Shown: positions 9,317 through 17,446 of the stretch, piece after piece
Position numbering within the stretch: the stretch's first letter is position 1
How the letters are laid out: the number at the start of each line of letters is the position of its first letter
Source of the DNA: Amycolatopsis marina
GTDB lineage: Bacteria > Actinomycetota > Actinomycetes > Mycobacteriales > Pseudonocardiaceae
Reading direction: 5' to 3'
Assembly (NCBI RefSeq): GCF_900111885.1
Contig: NZ_FOKG01000001.1
Span: forward strand, 496,001 to 560,000
Length of the DNA: 64,000 nucleotides
The notes under the pieces: generated by a model
The model's database searches: none
Seen by the model: only the letters and a program-made list of their open reading frames with translations
Told to the model about the DNA's origin: nothing
Program-made: the position numbers and the translations under genes

Positions 9317-9940
9317 TCAGGTCTGCTGCCCGCGTTGCTCGGCCTGTTCATGCGCGATCAGCTCGTTGAGCCAACGCACCTCCCGCTCACTGGTCTCCAG
9401 CCCGAGCCGGTGCAGTTCACGGGTGTAGCGGTCGATCTTCTCCTCGGCCCTGGCCATGGCGGCGCGCAAACCTTCACGACGTTCCTCGACGCGTCGGCGC
9501 CTGCCCTCCAAAATCCGCATCCTGACATCGGCCGGCGTCCGCGAGAAAAACGTCAGATGGACACCGAAACCCTCGTCGTCCCAGGTCTGCGGCCCAGCGT
9601 CGCCGAGCAGTTCGGCGAACCGCTCCTTGCCTTCCGCCGTGAGCTTGTAGACCCGCTTGGCGCGGCGGCCCCAGCCACTTCGGTTCTGCTGTCGGCCAGC
9701 CGCCCTTGCCTGACCTGGTGTCGCCGGCGCGGCTGCCGCGGGCTCCGCGGCCCCAGCCGTACCGACCTCGGCCGGTTCTTCCACGATCCATCCGGCTCGC
9801 TGGAGCCGACGCAGGGTCGGATACAGCGAACCGTAGGAGAACGTGCGGAACGGTCCGAGCGTTTCGTGTAGCCGTTTGCGCAGCACATAGCCGTGCATGG
9901 GCGCCTCGTGGAGCAGACCCAATACGGCGAACTCCAGCAC
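9317..9940 (-). CDS. PadR-family transcriptional regulator
   Basis: A 207-residue PadR regulator. The winged helix reads VLEFAVLGLLHEAPMHGYVLRKR, then YGSLYPTLRRLQRAGWI as recognition helix and wing. The C-terminal region with LRAAMARAEEKIDRYTRELHRL is a dimerisation coiled coil. Start: the GTG at 9940 has AAAGGGGG eight bases upstream and gives the family N-terminus; the frame is open to 10024 but those residues are not family-like. An Ala/Gly-rich insert lies between wing and C-domain. It precedes ino1 as in mycobacteria. A matching inverted repeat lies upstream at 10028-10040, suggesting autoregulation. Confidence 0.9.
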   Translation of the reverse strand: MLEFAVLGLLHEAPMHGYVLRKRLHETLGPFRTFSYGSLYPTLRRLQRAGWIVEEPAEVGTAGAAEPAAAAPATPGQARAAGRQQNRSGWGRRAKRVYKLTAEGKERFAELLGDAGPQTWDDEGFGVHLTFFSRTPADVRMRILEGRRRRVEERREGLRAAMARAEEKIDRYTRELHRLGLETSEREVRWLNELIAHEQAEQRGQQT

Positions 9941-10027
9941 AGCGCACCCCCTTTCGGGAACAAACGGCGCCACCAGCGGATTGAGGTAGTACCCGGCGAT
10001 GACGTACTGAAACCTACCGCGCAACTA

Positions 10028-10040
10028 TATCGCACCGATA
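10028..10040. promoter_or_regulatory. Candidate PadR operator
   Basis: TATCG-CAC-CGATA is a perfect inverted repeat between the divergent padR and DUF5318 genes, 88 bases upstream of the padR start. Small PadR-type dimers commonly bind AT-flanked repeats of this size, but the assignment is by position and shape only. Confidence 0.5.
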
Positions 10041-10194
10041 CATCGAAGTGGTGTAGCTAACGACCTTGATCCACGATCGGATCAGGCGATGTTTACCGGA
10101 AAGTTATCCGGAGTTGGGCGTGTCGGCGCGGTCGCGCACGTCACTCCGCGGATCGGCTCATGGCGTTCACACCGGCAGCACGTACTCTGATGTG

Positions 10195-10593
10195 GTGCGA
10201 AACCAGCGGCAGGTCGTCGACTACGCGTTACAGCGCAGAGCGCTGCTCGCGGAGGTCTACTCCGGTCGAGTCGGCACCATGGACGTGTGTGATGCCAGCC
10301 CGTATCTGCTTCGGGCGGCGAAGTTCCACGGCCAGTCCACCGACTCGAGTTGCCCTGTCTGCCGCCGGGAGGCACTGGCACAGGTCAGCTGGGTGTACGG
10401 AGACGAACTCAAGCACGTCGCCGGATCGGCACGGGCGCCTGACGAACTGGACCGGATGGCCGGCCTGTTCGGCGAGTTCACTGTCTATGTGGTCGAGGTG
10501 TGCCGGTCGTGCAGCTGGAACCATCTGGTGCAGTCATACGTCCTGGGAACCGGAGAGACACAACCTCGCTCGCGGAGGACCGCGGGGCAGTGA
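10195..10593 (+). CDS. DUF5318 family protein (Rv0049-like)
   Basis: A 132-residue conserved actinobacterial protein of unknown function. It starts with the family N-terminus MRNQRQVVDYALQRR and contains VCDASPYLLRAAKFHG, two zinc-ribbon-like cysteine pairs (CPVCRR and CRSCSWNHL) and VVEVCRSC. The two CxxC knuckles suggest a structural zinc. The GTG at 10195 is chosen because TACTCT ends six bases before it, typical of a leaderless actinobacterial promoter; an in-frame GTG lies three bases earlier, and the frame is open to 10066. It immediately precedes ponA, as Rv0049 precedes ponA1 in mycobacteria, so a cell-wall role is possible but undemonstrated. Confidence 0.85.
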   Translation: MRNQRQVVDYALQRRALLAEVYSGRVGTMDVCDASPYLLRAAKFHGQSTDSSCPVCRREALAQVSWVYGDELKHVAGSARAPDELDRMAGLFGEFTVYVVEVCRSCSWNHLVQSYVLGTGETQPRSRRTAGQ

Positions 10594-10672
10594 CGATCCT
10601 GACCATGCTGGACACCACAGCTCATGAACACAGGACGGCGACCAAGTCCGCGCCGGTCTGGGAGGCTCATCC

Positions 10673-13567
10673 GTGAACGACGACCACAACCGCCGCTGGC
10701 CGGAGCAGGAACCGGGCCGTGGCAGGCACGAACAGTGGCCGGCAAACGAGGGCGGCGCACCACAGTGGCCGTCCGGTGACGAGCCACCCCCCGCGCCCCG
10801 GGCACAGCGTCCGGTGCCGCCGAGGCGCCCGGCACAACCGCCACAGGGTCCGCCGCCGCAACCGCCCCGGCAGCCACCCCAGCAGCCGCGGTGGCCAGGC
10901 GCGGAGGATGCCGCCCCCCGGTGGCCAGGCGGCGGCGACCCCGAAGCCGCTGGTCGCGCGGTCCCGCCCCGTCGGCCCGGCCCACAGCATCAGGGCCCGC
11001 CGCAGGGGCGGCAGCACCCACCGACGCCACCCGGTGGCGTGCCCGGCAGGCACCAGGCCCCGCCGCCCGGCGCCCGCCCACCCGGCGGGCCCGGCCCGAA
11101 TGGTCCCGGTGGTCCCCCGCGGGGCGGTCAGCGCCCGCCCGGCGCGGTGCCCACGCCGCCACCACCGCCGCCGCGCCGTCCCCAGGTGGAGCAGCCGACC
11201 GGCATGGTCGGCCAGCGCATCGGTCCCGAGGACCGGGAGCCGGAGCTGCTGACCCACCACACCCACAACGGCACGGGCGTCGACGACGACGGCTATGACG
11301 CCCACTGGTCGAACGACGAGGAACACAGCCTGCACGAGTCGGGCTACGACGACGACTACTACGACGAGGACCAGGACGGGCAGGAGTACGACGAGAACGG
11401 CAAGCCGATCCTGACTCCCGAGCAGCGCAAGAAGCGCCGGTGGCGCCGGGTCCGGCGCACGCTCTACGTGATGACCGGGCTGTTCATCGTGCTGCCCGCG
11501 CTGGCGTTCACCATCGCCTACTTCCTGGTGGACGTGCCGACCCCGGAGGAGGTCGCGGCGGGTCAGGACAAGGTGGTCACCTACTACTTCAACAACGGTG
11601 ATGTGCTGGGCAAGGACATCCCGGCGGGCGGCAATCGGCAGTTGCTCAAGCCGGAGGACATTCCCGACGTCGTCAAGCACGCCGTCTACGCCGCCGAGGA
11701 CGCGACCTTCGAGACCAACCCCGGGTTCGACGTCACCGGCATCATGCGCGCGGTGTGGAACCAGCTGAACGATCGCGCGGGCGGTGGTTCCACGATCAGT
11801 CAGCAGTACATCAAGAAGGCGACCGAGAACGAGGACCAGACCTACACCAGGAAGTTCTTCGAACTCGTCAAGTCGTTCAAGATGAACAACGAGCAGGACA
11901 AACGCGACATCATCACCGCGTATCTGAACACGATCTACTTCGGCCGGGGTGCCTACGGGATCTCCACGGCCTCGCAGGCCTACTTCGGCAAGACTGTCGA
12001 CAAGCTGACGCCACCGGAAGCAGCCGTGCTGGCGGGGGTCATCCAGACGCCGGGCCGATCGGACGAGCCGGGTTATGTCGAGAAGCGGTGGAACTACGTG
12101 ATGGACCAGATGGTGGCCAACAACTGGCTGCCCCAGGCCGATCGGGACGCCGCAAAGATCCCGGAGATGATCCCGGAGGACGAGGGCAAGCCCGAACGGA
12201 TCACCGGACCCAACCGGCACATCCAGGCACGGGTGGAGCAGGAGCTGGCGGCCAGGGGCTATCCCGAGGAGAAGGTCAGGGCCGGCGGCTTCAAGATCTA
12301 CACCACCATCGACCCGGACGCGCAGGCCAAGGCCGTCGCCGCCGTGAACGAGGTGATGGAGGGCGAGCCTGCCGAGCTGCGCAAGGCGCTCGTCGCGGTG
12401 GACCCGAAGACCGGCGCAGTGCTGGCCTACTACGGCGGGCCCGCGGATCCCGAACTGGACGCCGTGGACTGGGCCAACACCCAACGAAACCCGGGGTCGG
12501 CGTTCAAGGCGTTCGACCTGGTGGCACTACTGCAACGGGGCAAGGGACTCGGCGAGACCTATGACGGCCGCTCCGGCCGGATGTTCCCCGGCAGGCAGGC
12601 TCCGGTGAACAACGCGGGCCCTGGCAGCAGTTGCGGGCCAAACTGCACCGTGGCCGAGGCGATGGAACGTTCGGCGAACACCGTGTTCTACGACCTGGTG
12701 CTCAACGACACCGGGGTGCAGGGTGTGAAGGACGCGGCACTGGCGGCCGGCATCCCGGAGAAGCACGGGGACAAGGAGACCATGCCGAAGCCCGACGGCA
12801 ACATCGCCATCGGCGGTGGCGATGTCATGGTCACTCCCGAGGACATGGCCTCCGCCTACGGCACCTTCGCCGCCGACGGCGTGCACCGGGAATCGCATCT
12901 CGTCACCCGCGTCGAAGAGTCGGACGGTTCGGTGGTGTTCGACACTCCGGTCGAGGAGAAGGTGGCGTTCGCGGACGACCCGGGCAAGAGCAAGCAGATC
13001 GCGGGCAATGTGACGAAGTCCCTCGAGCCCGTGCTGCCGTTCTCCGACCTGACCTGCGCCGACGGTCGCGAGTGCGCGGGCAAGACCGGAACGCACCAGT
13101 ATGTGGCCGAAGGTGGTGCGCCCACCGACGAGAACGCGCAGGCCTGGATGGTCGGCTACACGCCACAGATCTCCACCGCGACCTGGGTCGGAACCGGCGT
13201 GAACGAGCCGATCCAGACCTCGACCGGCAAGAAGATCTACGGCAGTGGGCTGCCCGGGGAGATCTGGCAGAAGTTCATGAACTCCTACCTCGAGGGCAAA
13301 CCCAAGCTCGAGTTCCCCGAGGTCGATCTGATCGGCAAGCAGATCCAGAAGGAGCCACCGCCCCCACCGGAAACCAGGACTCAGGTGCGCACGACCGAGT
13401 CGAGCAAGACCACCGAATCGTCGAAGACCAAGGAGAAGCCGAGCAAGACCAGCGAGTCGGACGAGTCGTCCGACTCCACGAGCAGTCCCCAGGACAGCAC
13501 GGGCAACCCGGAGGACACTGACGACGGCGGTCTCTTCCCGCCACGACGTCCAGGCGGCGACGAATAG
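10673..13567 (+). CDS. ponA: Bifunctional class A penicillin-binding protein
   Basis: A 964-residue transglycosylase/transpeptidase that polymerises lipid II and cross-links peptidoglycan. A cytoplasmic region of about 260 residues is very rich in Pro/Gln/Arg and then Asp/Glu/Tyr. A single membrane helix lies near residues 262-283. The GT51 domain begins near 342 with EDATFETNPGFD and contains GGSTISQQYIKK and GRGAYGI. The transpeptidase has Ser609-x-x-Lys612 (SAFK), Ser667-Ala-Asn669 and Lys804-Thr-Gly806. The tail is Ser/Thr/Lys-rich and ends PPRRPGGDE; no PASTA repeat is visible. The GTG start follows GGGAGG. Context matches mycobacterial ponA1. The disordered cytoplasmic head is a likely site for phosphorylation or partner binding. 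Confidence 0.96.
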   Translation: MNDDHNRRWPEQEPGRGRHEQWPANEGGAPQWPSGDEPPPAPRAQRPVPPRRPAQPPQGPPPQPPRQPPQQPRWPGAEDAAPRWPGGGDPEAAGRAVPPRRPGPQHQGPPQGRQHPPTPPGGVPGRHQAPPPGARPPGGPGPNGPGGPPRGGQRPPGAVPTPPPPPPRRPQVEQPTGMVGQRIGPEDREPELLTHHTHNGTGVDDDGYDAHWSNDEEHSLHESGYDDDYYDEDQDGQEYDENGKPILTPEQRKKRRWRRVRRTLYVMTGLFIVLPALAFTIAYFLVDVPTPEEVAAGQDKVVTYYFNNGDVLGKDIPAGGNRQLLKPEDIPDVVKHAVYAAEDATFETNPGFDVTGIMRAVWNQLNDRAGGGSTISQQYIKKATENEDQTYTRKFFELVKSFKMNNEQDKRDIITAYLNTIYFGRGAYGISTASQAYFGKTVDKLTPPEAAVLAGVIQTPGRSDEPGYVEKRWNYVMDQMVANNWLPQADRDAAKIPEMIPEDEGKPERITGPNRHIQARVEQELAARGYPEEKVRAGGFKIYTTIDPDAQAKAVAAVNEVMEGEPAELRKALVAVDPKTGAVLAYYGGPADPELDAVDWANTQRNPGSAFKAFDLVALLQRGKGLGETYDGRSGRMFPGRQAPVNNAGPGSSCGPNCTVAEAMERSANTVFYDLVLNDTGVQGVKDAALAAGIPEKHGDKETMPKPDGNIAIGGGDVMVTPEDMASAYGTFAADGVHRESHLVTRVEESDGSVVFDTPVEEKVAFADDPGKSKQIAGNVTKSLEPVLPFSDLTCADGRECAGKTGTHQYVAEGGAPTDENAQAWMVGYTPQISTATWVGTGVNEPIQTSTGKKIYGSGLPGEIWQKFMNSYLEGKPKLEFPEVDLIGKQIQKEPPPPPETRTQVRTTESSKTTESSKTKEKPSKTSESDESSDSTSSPQDSTGNPEDTDDGGLFPPRRPGGDE

Positions 13568-13687
13568 CGGGACGTCACCGGTCGCGGTCAGCAATACCGC
13601 CGCTAGGTGGGGCAGATCCTTCCCGGCACGCGGTAAGGGTGGGGGCGGAAATCGCGACGCCGACCTGGACGTGCTAGTCATACCGCG

Positions 13688-14791
13688 ATGAATCACGTCT
13701 CGTTCTGCGCGCCACCGGGAGCCGGCCGTATCGGGCCGACTCTCGGTATCGCAGCTGAACTCGTGCGACGTGGGCACCGGGTGAGCTACGCGGCCACCCG
13801 GAAGGCCGCCACCCCGGCAGCCAACGCGGGCGCGACGCTGATCGAGTACGACACCAGCCTGGACGAGGACGACGACAGTGTGCCCAGGTTCAGTGCGTTG
13901 TTGCGCGAGGCCAGACTCGTGCTGCCCGCGCTGACCCAGCGCTACGCGGCCTACGTGCCGGATCTCGTGGTGTACGACGCTTCGATGGCCTGGTGGGGCC
14001 GGCTGCTGGCCGCCCGATGGGGCGTGCCCGCGGTACCGGTGTGGCCCGGCTTCGTACCGCGCGACCACGCCGCGATCCACGCGGGGCCGCTGGCACGCAG
14101 GCGGGGTATCGCGAAACTGGCGGCGGAGTTGCGGCTGACCCCTGACGAAGTGCTGCTGGGCAGCGGCACTCCCGCGCAGCTGGTGCTGCTGCCGAAGGAC
14201 TTCCAGGAGGGGGCCGAGTCCTTCGACAACACCTATCAGTTCGTCGGACACGTCCCGCCGCTGTCGGCCCGCAACCCAGCGGCGCGAACGCCGGCCTCGG
14301 GCATGCCCTCCACCGGGCTTCCACTGGTGATCGCATCGACGGGACTGCAGCGACGGTGTACCGAAGCCTTCGCCGACCGGAAGTCGCACGCGGTGGCGCC
14401 GGTCGGGAACCGGGCTTCGCAGGAGGCGCTGCAGGCGGCCGTCGCGCTCGTGAGCGACGGCGACCTGGGTCCCGTTCTCTCGGCCCTGCGAGCCGGCGTG
14501 CCGCTCGTGGTCGTTCCGCGCAGCCCGGAGCAGCAACACGTGGCCGCTCGCGTCGTCGACCTTGGTCTCGGCACCCGGCTGGACGCGCGCGAGGCCACCG
14601 GCGACCGGCTCCGCGAGACGGTGGTCGGTGTGTGCGCCGACGAGGACATAGCGGCCAACGTGCGTGGCATGCGACACCGGATCGAGCGCTCCGGCGGGGT
14701 CACGGCAGCGGCCACCGTGCTCGAAGGAGTGCTCGCGACGCACCGTGGTTTGCCCGTCAACCGCCTCGGTTCAACAGGCAGGCGCGGCTGA
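13688..14791 (+). CDS. UGT/MGT-type GT-B glycosyltransferase, atypical motifs
   Basis: A 367-residue protein with the two-domain GT-B fold of macrolide-type glycosyltransferases. The N-terminus reads FCAPPGAGRIGPTLGIAAEL, where the family has a catalytic His in the G-H-x-x-P turn; here the aligned residue is Arg14. The C-terminal donor-binding block reads LVSDGDLGPVLSALRAGVPL, instead of the usual T-H-G-G-x-x-S start, followed by a conserved VVVPRSPEQQHVAARV. The fold is intact, but two normally essential sites are changed, so it may have altered chemistry or be non-catalytic. It stands alone between ponA and the HxlR gene. Confidence 0.65.
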   Translation: MNHVSFCAPPGAGRIGPTLGIAAELVRRGHRVSYAATRKAATPAANAGATLIEYDTSLDEDDDSVPRFSALLREARLVLPALTQRYAAYVPDLVVYDASMAWWGRLLAARWGVPAVPVWPGFVPRDHAAIHAGPLARRRGIAKLAAELRLTPDEVLLGSGTPAQLVLLPKDFQEGAESFDNTYQFVGHVPPLSARNPAARTPASGMPSTGLPLVIASTGLQRRCTEAFADRKSHAVAPVGNRASQEALQAAVALVSDGDLGPVLSALRAGVPLVVVPRSPEQQHVAARVVDLGLGTRLDAREATGDRLRETVVGVCADEDIAANVRGMRHRIERSGGVTAAATVLEGVLATHRGLPVNRLGSTGRRG

Positions 14792-14808
14792 CCGCGGACC
14801 GCGCGGTG

Positions 14809-15198
14809 TCACGGCAGCGGTTTGCCGCTGCCGTCGTATGACCTTCTGGCTTGGGTGACGTCGACGAGGTGCCGGTTGGACCAGGTGACAAGGGCCGCGA
14901 AGACGGGTGCGAGGCTGCGGCCGAGGTCGGTGATTTCGTATTCGACGCGCGGCGGTATCTCGGCGTGCATGGTGCGGGAAACAAGGCCGTCGCGTTCCAG
15001 TTGCCGCAGCCGCTGGGTCAGCACTTTCGCGGTGATGCCATCGACGAGGTCGCGAAGATCGTTGAAACGCTGCCGCCCGTGGGCGTTGAGCTGCCAGAGG
15101 ATAGGTGTGGTCCATCTGCTGAAGACGATGTCCACCACCGGCGCGATGGGACACCCTGTGCGGATCAGGTCGACGTCCGATGACGTGATGTGGGTCAT
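14809..15198 (-). CDS. HxlR-family transcriptional regulator
   Basis: A 129-residue winged-helix HxlR regulator. CPIAPVVDIVFSRWTTPIL is the typical N-terminal Cys-containing segment, RFNDLRDLVDGITAKVLTQR the helix-turn-helix, and LERDGLVSR plus VEYEITDLGRSL the wing and dimer region. The ATG at 15198 is preceded by GAGGAGAGC. It is divergent from an MFS exporter gene. A palindrome at 15217-15226 in the shared promoter is a plausible operator, so it likely represses the exporter and itself in response to an electrophile or drug sensed through the Cys. Confidence 0.9.
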   Translation of the reverse strand: MTHITSSDVDLIRTGCPIAPVVDIVFSRWTTPILWQLNAHGRQRFNDLRDLVDGITAKVLTQRLRQLERDGLVSRTMHAEIPPRVEYEITDLGRSLAPVFAALVTWSNRHLVDVTQARRSYDGSGKPLP

Positions 15199-15216
15199 GC
15201 TCTCCTCAGTTTCTTC

Positions 15217-15226
15217 TAGGTACCTA
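15217..15226. promoter_or_regulatory. Candidate HxlR operator
   Basis: TAGGTACCTA is a perfect 10-base palindrome 19 bases upstream of the hxlR start, within the divergent promoter shared with the MFS gene. A half-like GGTAACTAG follows about 10 bases downstream. GTAC-centred repeats are typical HxlR targets. Confidence 0.5.
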
Positions 15227-15287
15227 CGATAAAGAGGTAACTAGCGTCGCCTTCGTCCTGGTTCCACAATCACGCAGGAGACGGCAC

Positions 15288-16790
15288 GTGTCACAAGTCG
15301 ATCCGCCGGTGTCCGTCGGCGCATCCCCACCGCGAGAACAGACCGCGCAAGGGCGTCCCGGCATCGCCCCGGGGGTACAGCGCACCGGGCTGGTGCTGAC
15401 GTTCTTGTGTGTTGCCCAGTTCATGGTGTTCCTCGACGTCAGCATCGTGAACGTCGCCTTGCCCTCGATCGAAAAGGGCCTGGGAATCCGGGAGGAGAAC
15501 CTGCCGTACGTCGTCACGCTGTACGGCACCGCCCTGGGCGGGTTCCTGCTGTTCGGATCGCGCTTGGCCGACACGTTCGGGCGACGGCTGGTCCTGCGAA
15601 TCGGCCTAACGCTGTTCGGTTTGGCCTCCCTTGCCGGAGGTCTCGCGCAGGACCAGCTCTTGTTGTTCGCCGCACGCGGGGGTCAGGGCCTTGGCGCGGC
15701 TCTGATCGCCCCGGCCGCGCTGTCGATCGTCACCACCACATTCGTCGGTGCCGCCGAGCGCGCGAAGGCGTTGGGCATCTGGGGCGCGCTGACGGGAATC
15801 GCATCGGTGGCAGGCGTGATCCTTGGCGGAGTTCTCTCCGACGGTCCGGGGTGGCGTTGGATCTTCTTCATCAACGTCCCGATCGCGGTGATCGCGGTCG
15901 CCACCGCCACGCGGGTCCTGCCCGAGAGCCGCGGCCCCCGACGACCGTTCGACATCGCCGGCGCCGTACTGCTGACCGCGGGGCTGCTCGCGCTGATCTA
16001 CGGACTGGACGAGGCGATCAGCCACGGCTGGACCAGCGCTCTGGTGATCACGAGCCTCACCGGCGCGGTGCTGCTGTTGGGCGCGTTCGCCATCGTCGAA
16101 CGAAAAGCGGAAGCACCGCTGGTGCCGTTCGACGTGTTCGGGTCCAGGACCCTGCGCTATGCCAACATCGCCACGCTGTTCCTCCTTGGCTCCGTCGTCA
16201 CGACCTTCTTCTTCGCCAGCCTGTTTCTGCAGCAGGTTCTCGACTACAGCCCGATGAACACCGGGTTGGCCTACGTGCCGCTGGCCGTGGTGGTCGCCGT
16301 CGGAGCCGGTATCGCGTCCAACGCGGTCGCCAAAGCCCCCGCCAAGGCGATCCTGGCGTTCGGTCTCGTACTGGTGGGCGGTGGTCTGGCGCTTATGGCG
16401 CGGATGCCCTCGGACGCCAGCTATCCGACCCAGATCCTGCCGGTGTTCGTGATGATCGGTCTGGGTATGGGGTTGTCGTTCGTTCCATTGCAGATCGCCG
16501 CACAGGCCGACGTCATCGAGGAGCGCGCCGGCCTGGCAGCTGGACTGATCAACACCAGCCAGGAAGTCGGTGGCGCACTCGGCATCGCGACCGCAGCGAC
16601 ATTCGCGTTCGGCCAGGTCGCCCAACTGACCGCCGAAGCCGGCGGCGACCCGCGCCTGATCGAGGCTGCCCGCACCACGGTGTTCCACGACGGCTTCGCC
16701 GCAGGCGCCGTCTTTGCGGTGATCGCCCTACTGATCGCCGTCGTTCTCCTGCCCCGCATTCGGAAGGACCGACCCCAACTGGCCGCCTGA
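15288..16790 (+). CDS. MFS drug exporter, DHA2 (EmrB/QacA) family
   Basis: A 500-residue, 14-helix proton-driven multidrug exporter. FLDVSIVNVALPSI is the motif D1 signature of the EmrB/QacA group, GSRLADTFGRR is motif A, and the GGVLSDGPGWRWIFFINVPI segment covers motif C. It starts with a GTG after GGAGACGGCAC. A DinB-like gene follows 38 bases downstream on the same strand, and a divergent HxlR regulator lies upstream, so the three form a likely stress-response cassette. The exported compound cannot be told from sequence. Confidence 0.92.
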   Translation: MSQVDPPVSVGASPPREQTAQGRPGIAPGVQRTGLVLTFLCVAQFMVFLDVSIVNVALPSIEKGLGIREENLPYVVTLYGTALGGFLLFGSRLADTFGRRLVLRIGLTLFGLASLAGGLAQDQLLLFAARGGQGLGAALIAPAALSIVTTTFVGAAERAKALGIWGALTGIASVAGVILGGVLSDGPGWRWIFFINVPIAVIAVATATRVLPESRGPRRPFDIAGAVLLTAGLLALIYGLDEAISHGWTSALVITSLTGAVLLLGAFAIVERKAEAPLVPFDVFGSRTLRYANIATLFLLGSVVTTFFFASLFLQQVLDYSPMNTGLAYVPLAVVVAVGAGIASNAVAKAPAKAILAFGLVLVGGGLALMARMPSDASYPTQILPVFVMIGLGMGLSFVPLQIAAQADVIEERAGLAAGLINTSQEVGGALGIATAATFAFGQVAQLTAEAGGDPRLIEAARTTVFHDGFAAGAVFAVIALLIAVVLLPRIRKDRPQLAA

Positions 16791-16828
16791 ACCTGCCTGC
16801 CCCAGCGAATGACCTTCGAAAGAGAGCT

Positions 16829-17368
16829 ATGACCGACAACACCACTGTGCTCGCGCAAGCCATCGACCAAACGAATTCGCTCGTCAGGGCCGTACCGGAC
16901 GACAACAAGCACGCGGCGACACCGTGCACCGACTTCAACGTCGCCCAGCTCGTCGAACACCTGGCGGTGATCGCCGATCGAGTGGGCACCGCGATCGCGC
17001 CGGAATCCACACCGACCGGTTCGACCTGGGACGACGCGTTCACTCGGCTCCGGCCGTTGCTGGGCGGCGTCGATCCGGACCGAGTCGTCGACCTGCCGTT
17101 CGGGCGGCTGCCGTTGGGTGCGGCGCTCGGCGTGTTCGTCGGTGAGTTCGTGACGCACGGGTGGGATCTCGCGGTCGCCATCGGCCGCACTGATCTCCTG
17201 GACGACGGGCTCGGCCAGCACGCCCTGGCATTGGTCACCGCCCGTATCCCGCGAGACCCGCGAACGCACACGCCGTTCGGCGAGGTCGTGTCCGTTCCGG
17301 CCGACGCACCCGTCTACGACCGGCTGGCCGGGTGGATGGGCCGCGATCCGGTATGGCGATCCGAGTAG
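16829..17368 (+). CDS. DinB-like TIGR03086 metal-binding protein
   Basis: A 179-residue protein of the mycothiol-dependent maleylpyruvate isomerase/DinB superfamily (TIGR03086 group). These four-helix bundles bind a divalent metal with three His. Here NVAQLVEHLAVIADRVG and FVTHGWDLAVAIGR carry two of the candidate ligands. The ATG at 16829 follows AAGAGAGCT, and the frame is open far upstream over the MFS gene, which is coincidental. It probably belongs to the MFS operon and could act on thiol-conjugated electrophiles, consistent with the HxlR regulator. No reaction has been assigned to this subgroup. Confidence 0.8.
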   Translation: MTDNTTVLAQAIDQTNSLVRAVPDDNKHAATPCTDFNVAQLVEHLAVIADRVGTAIAPESTPTGSTWDDAFTRLRPLLGGVDPDRVVDLPFGRLPLGAALGVFVGEFVTHGWDLAVAIGRTDLLDDGLGQHALALVTARIPRDPRTHTPFGEVVSVPADAPVYDRLAGWMGRDPVWRSE

Positions 17369-17446
17369 CCAGCGAGGCGGGCCGTTTCTAACGATCATTC
17401 ACACATGGAACGCGAACACCATCCGTCTCCGGTTAGGCTGCCGCCC

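Noticed and set aside
15407..17368. A 653-codon frame joining the MFS region and the DinB-like gene
   Set aside because: Its first part is out of frame with the real MFS gene and reads as Arg-rich shadow; only the part from 16829 is a gene.
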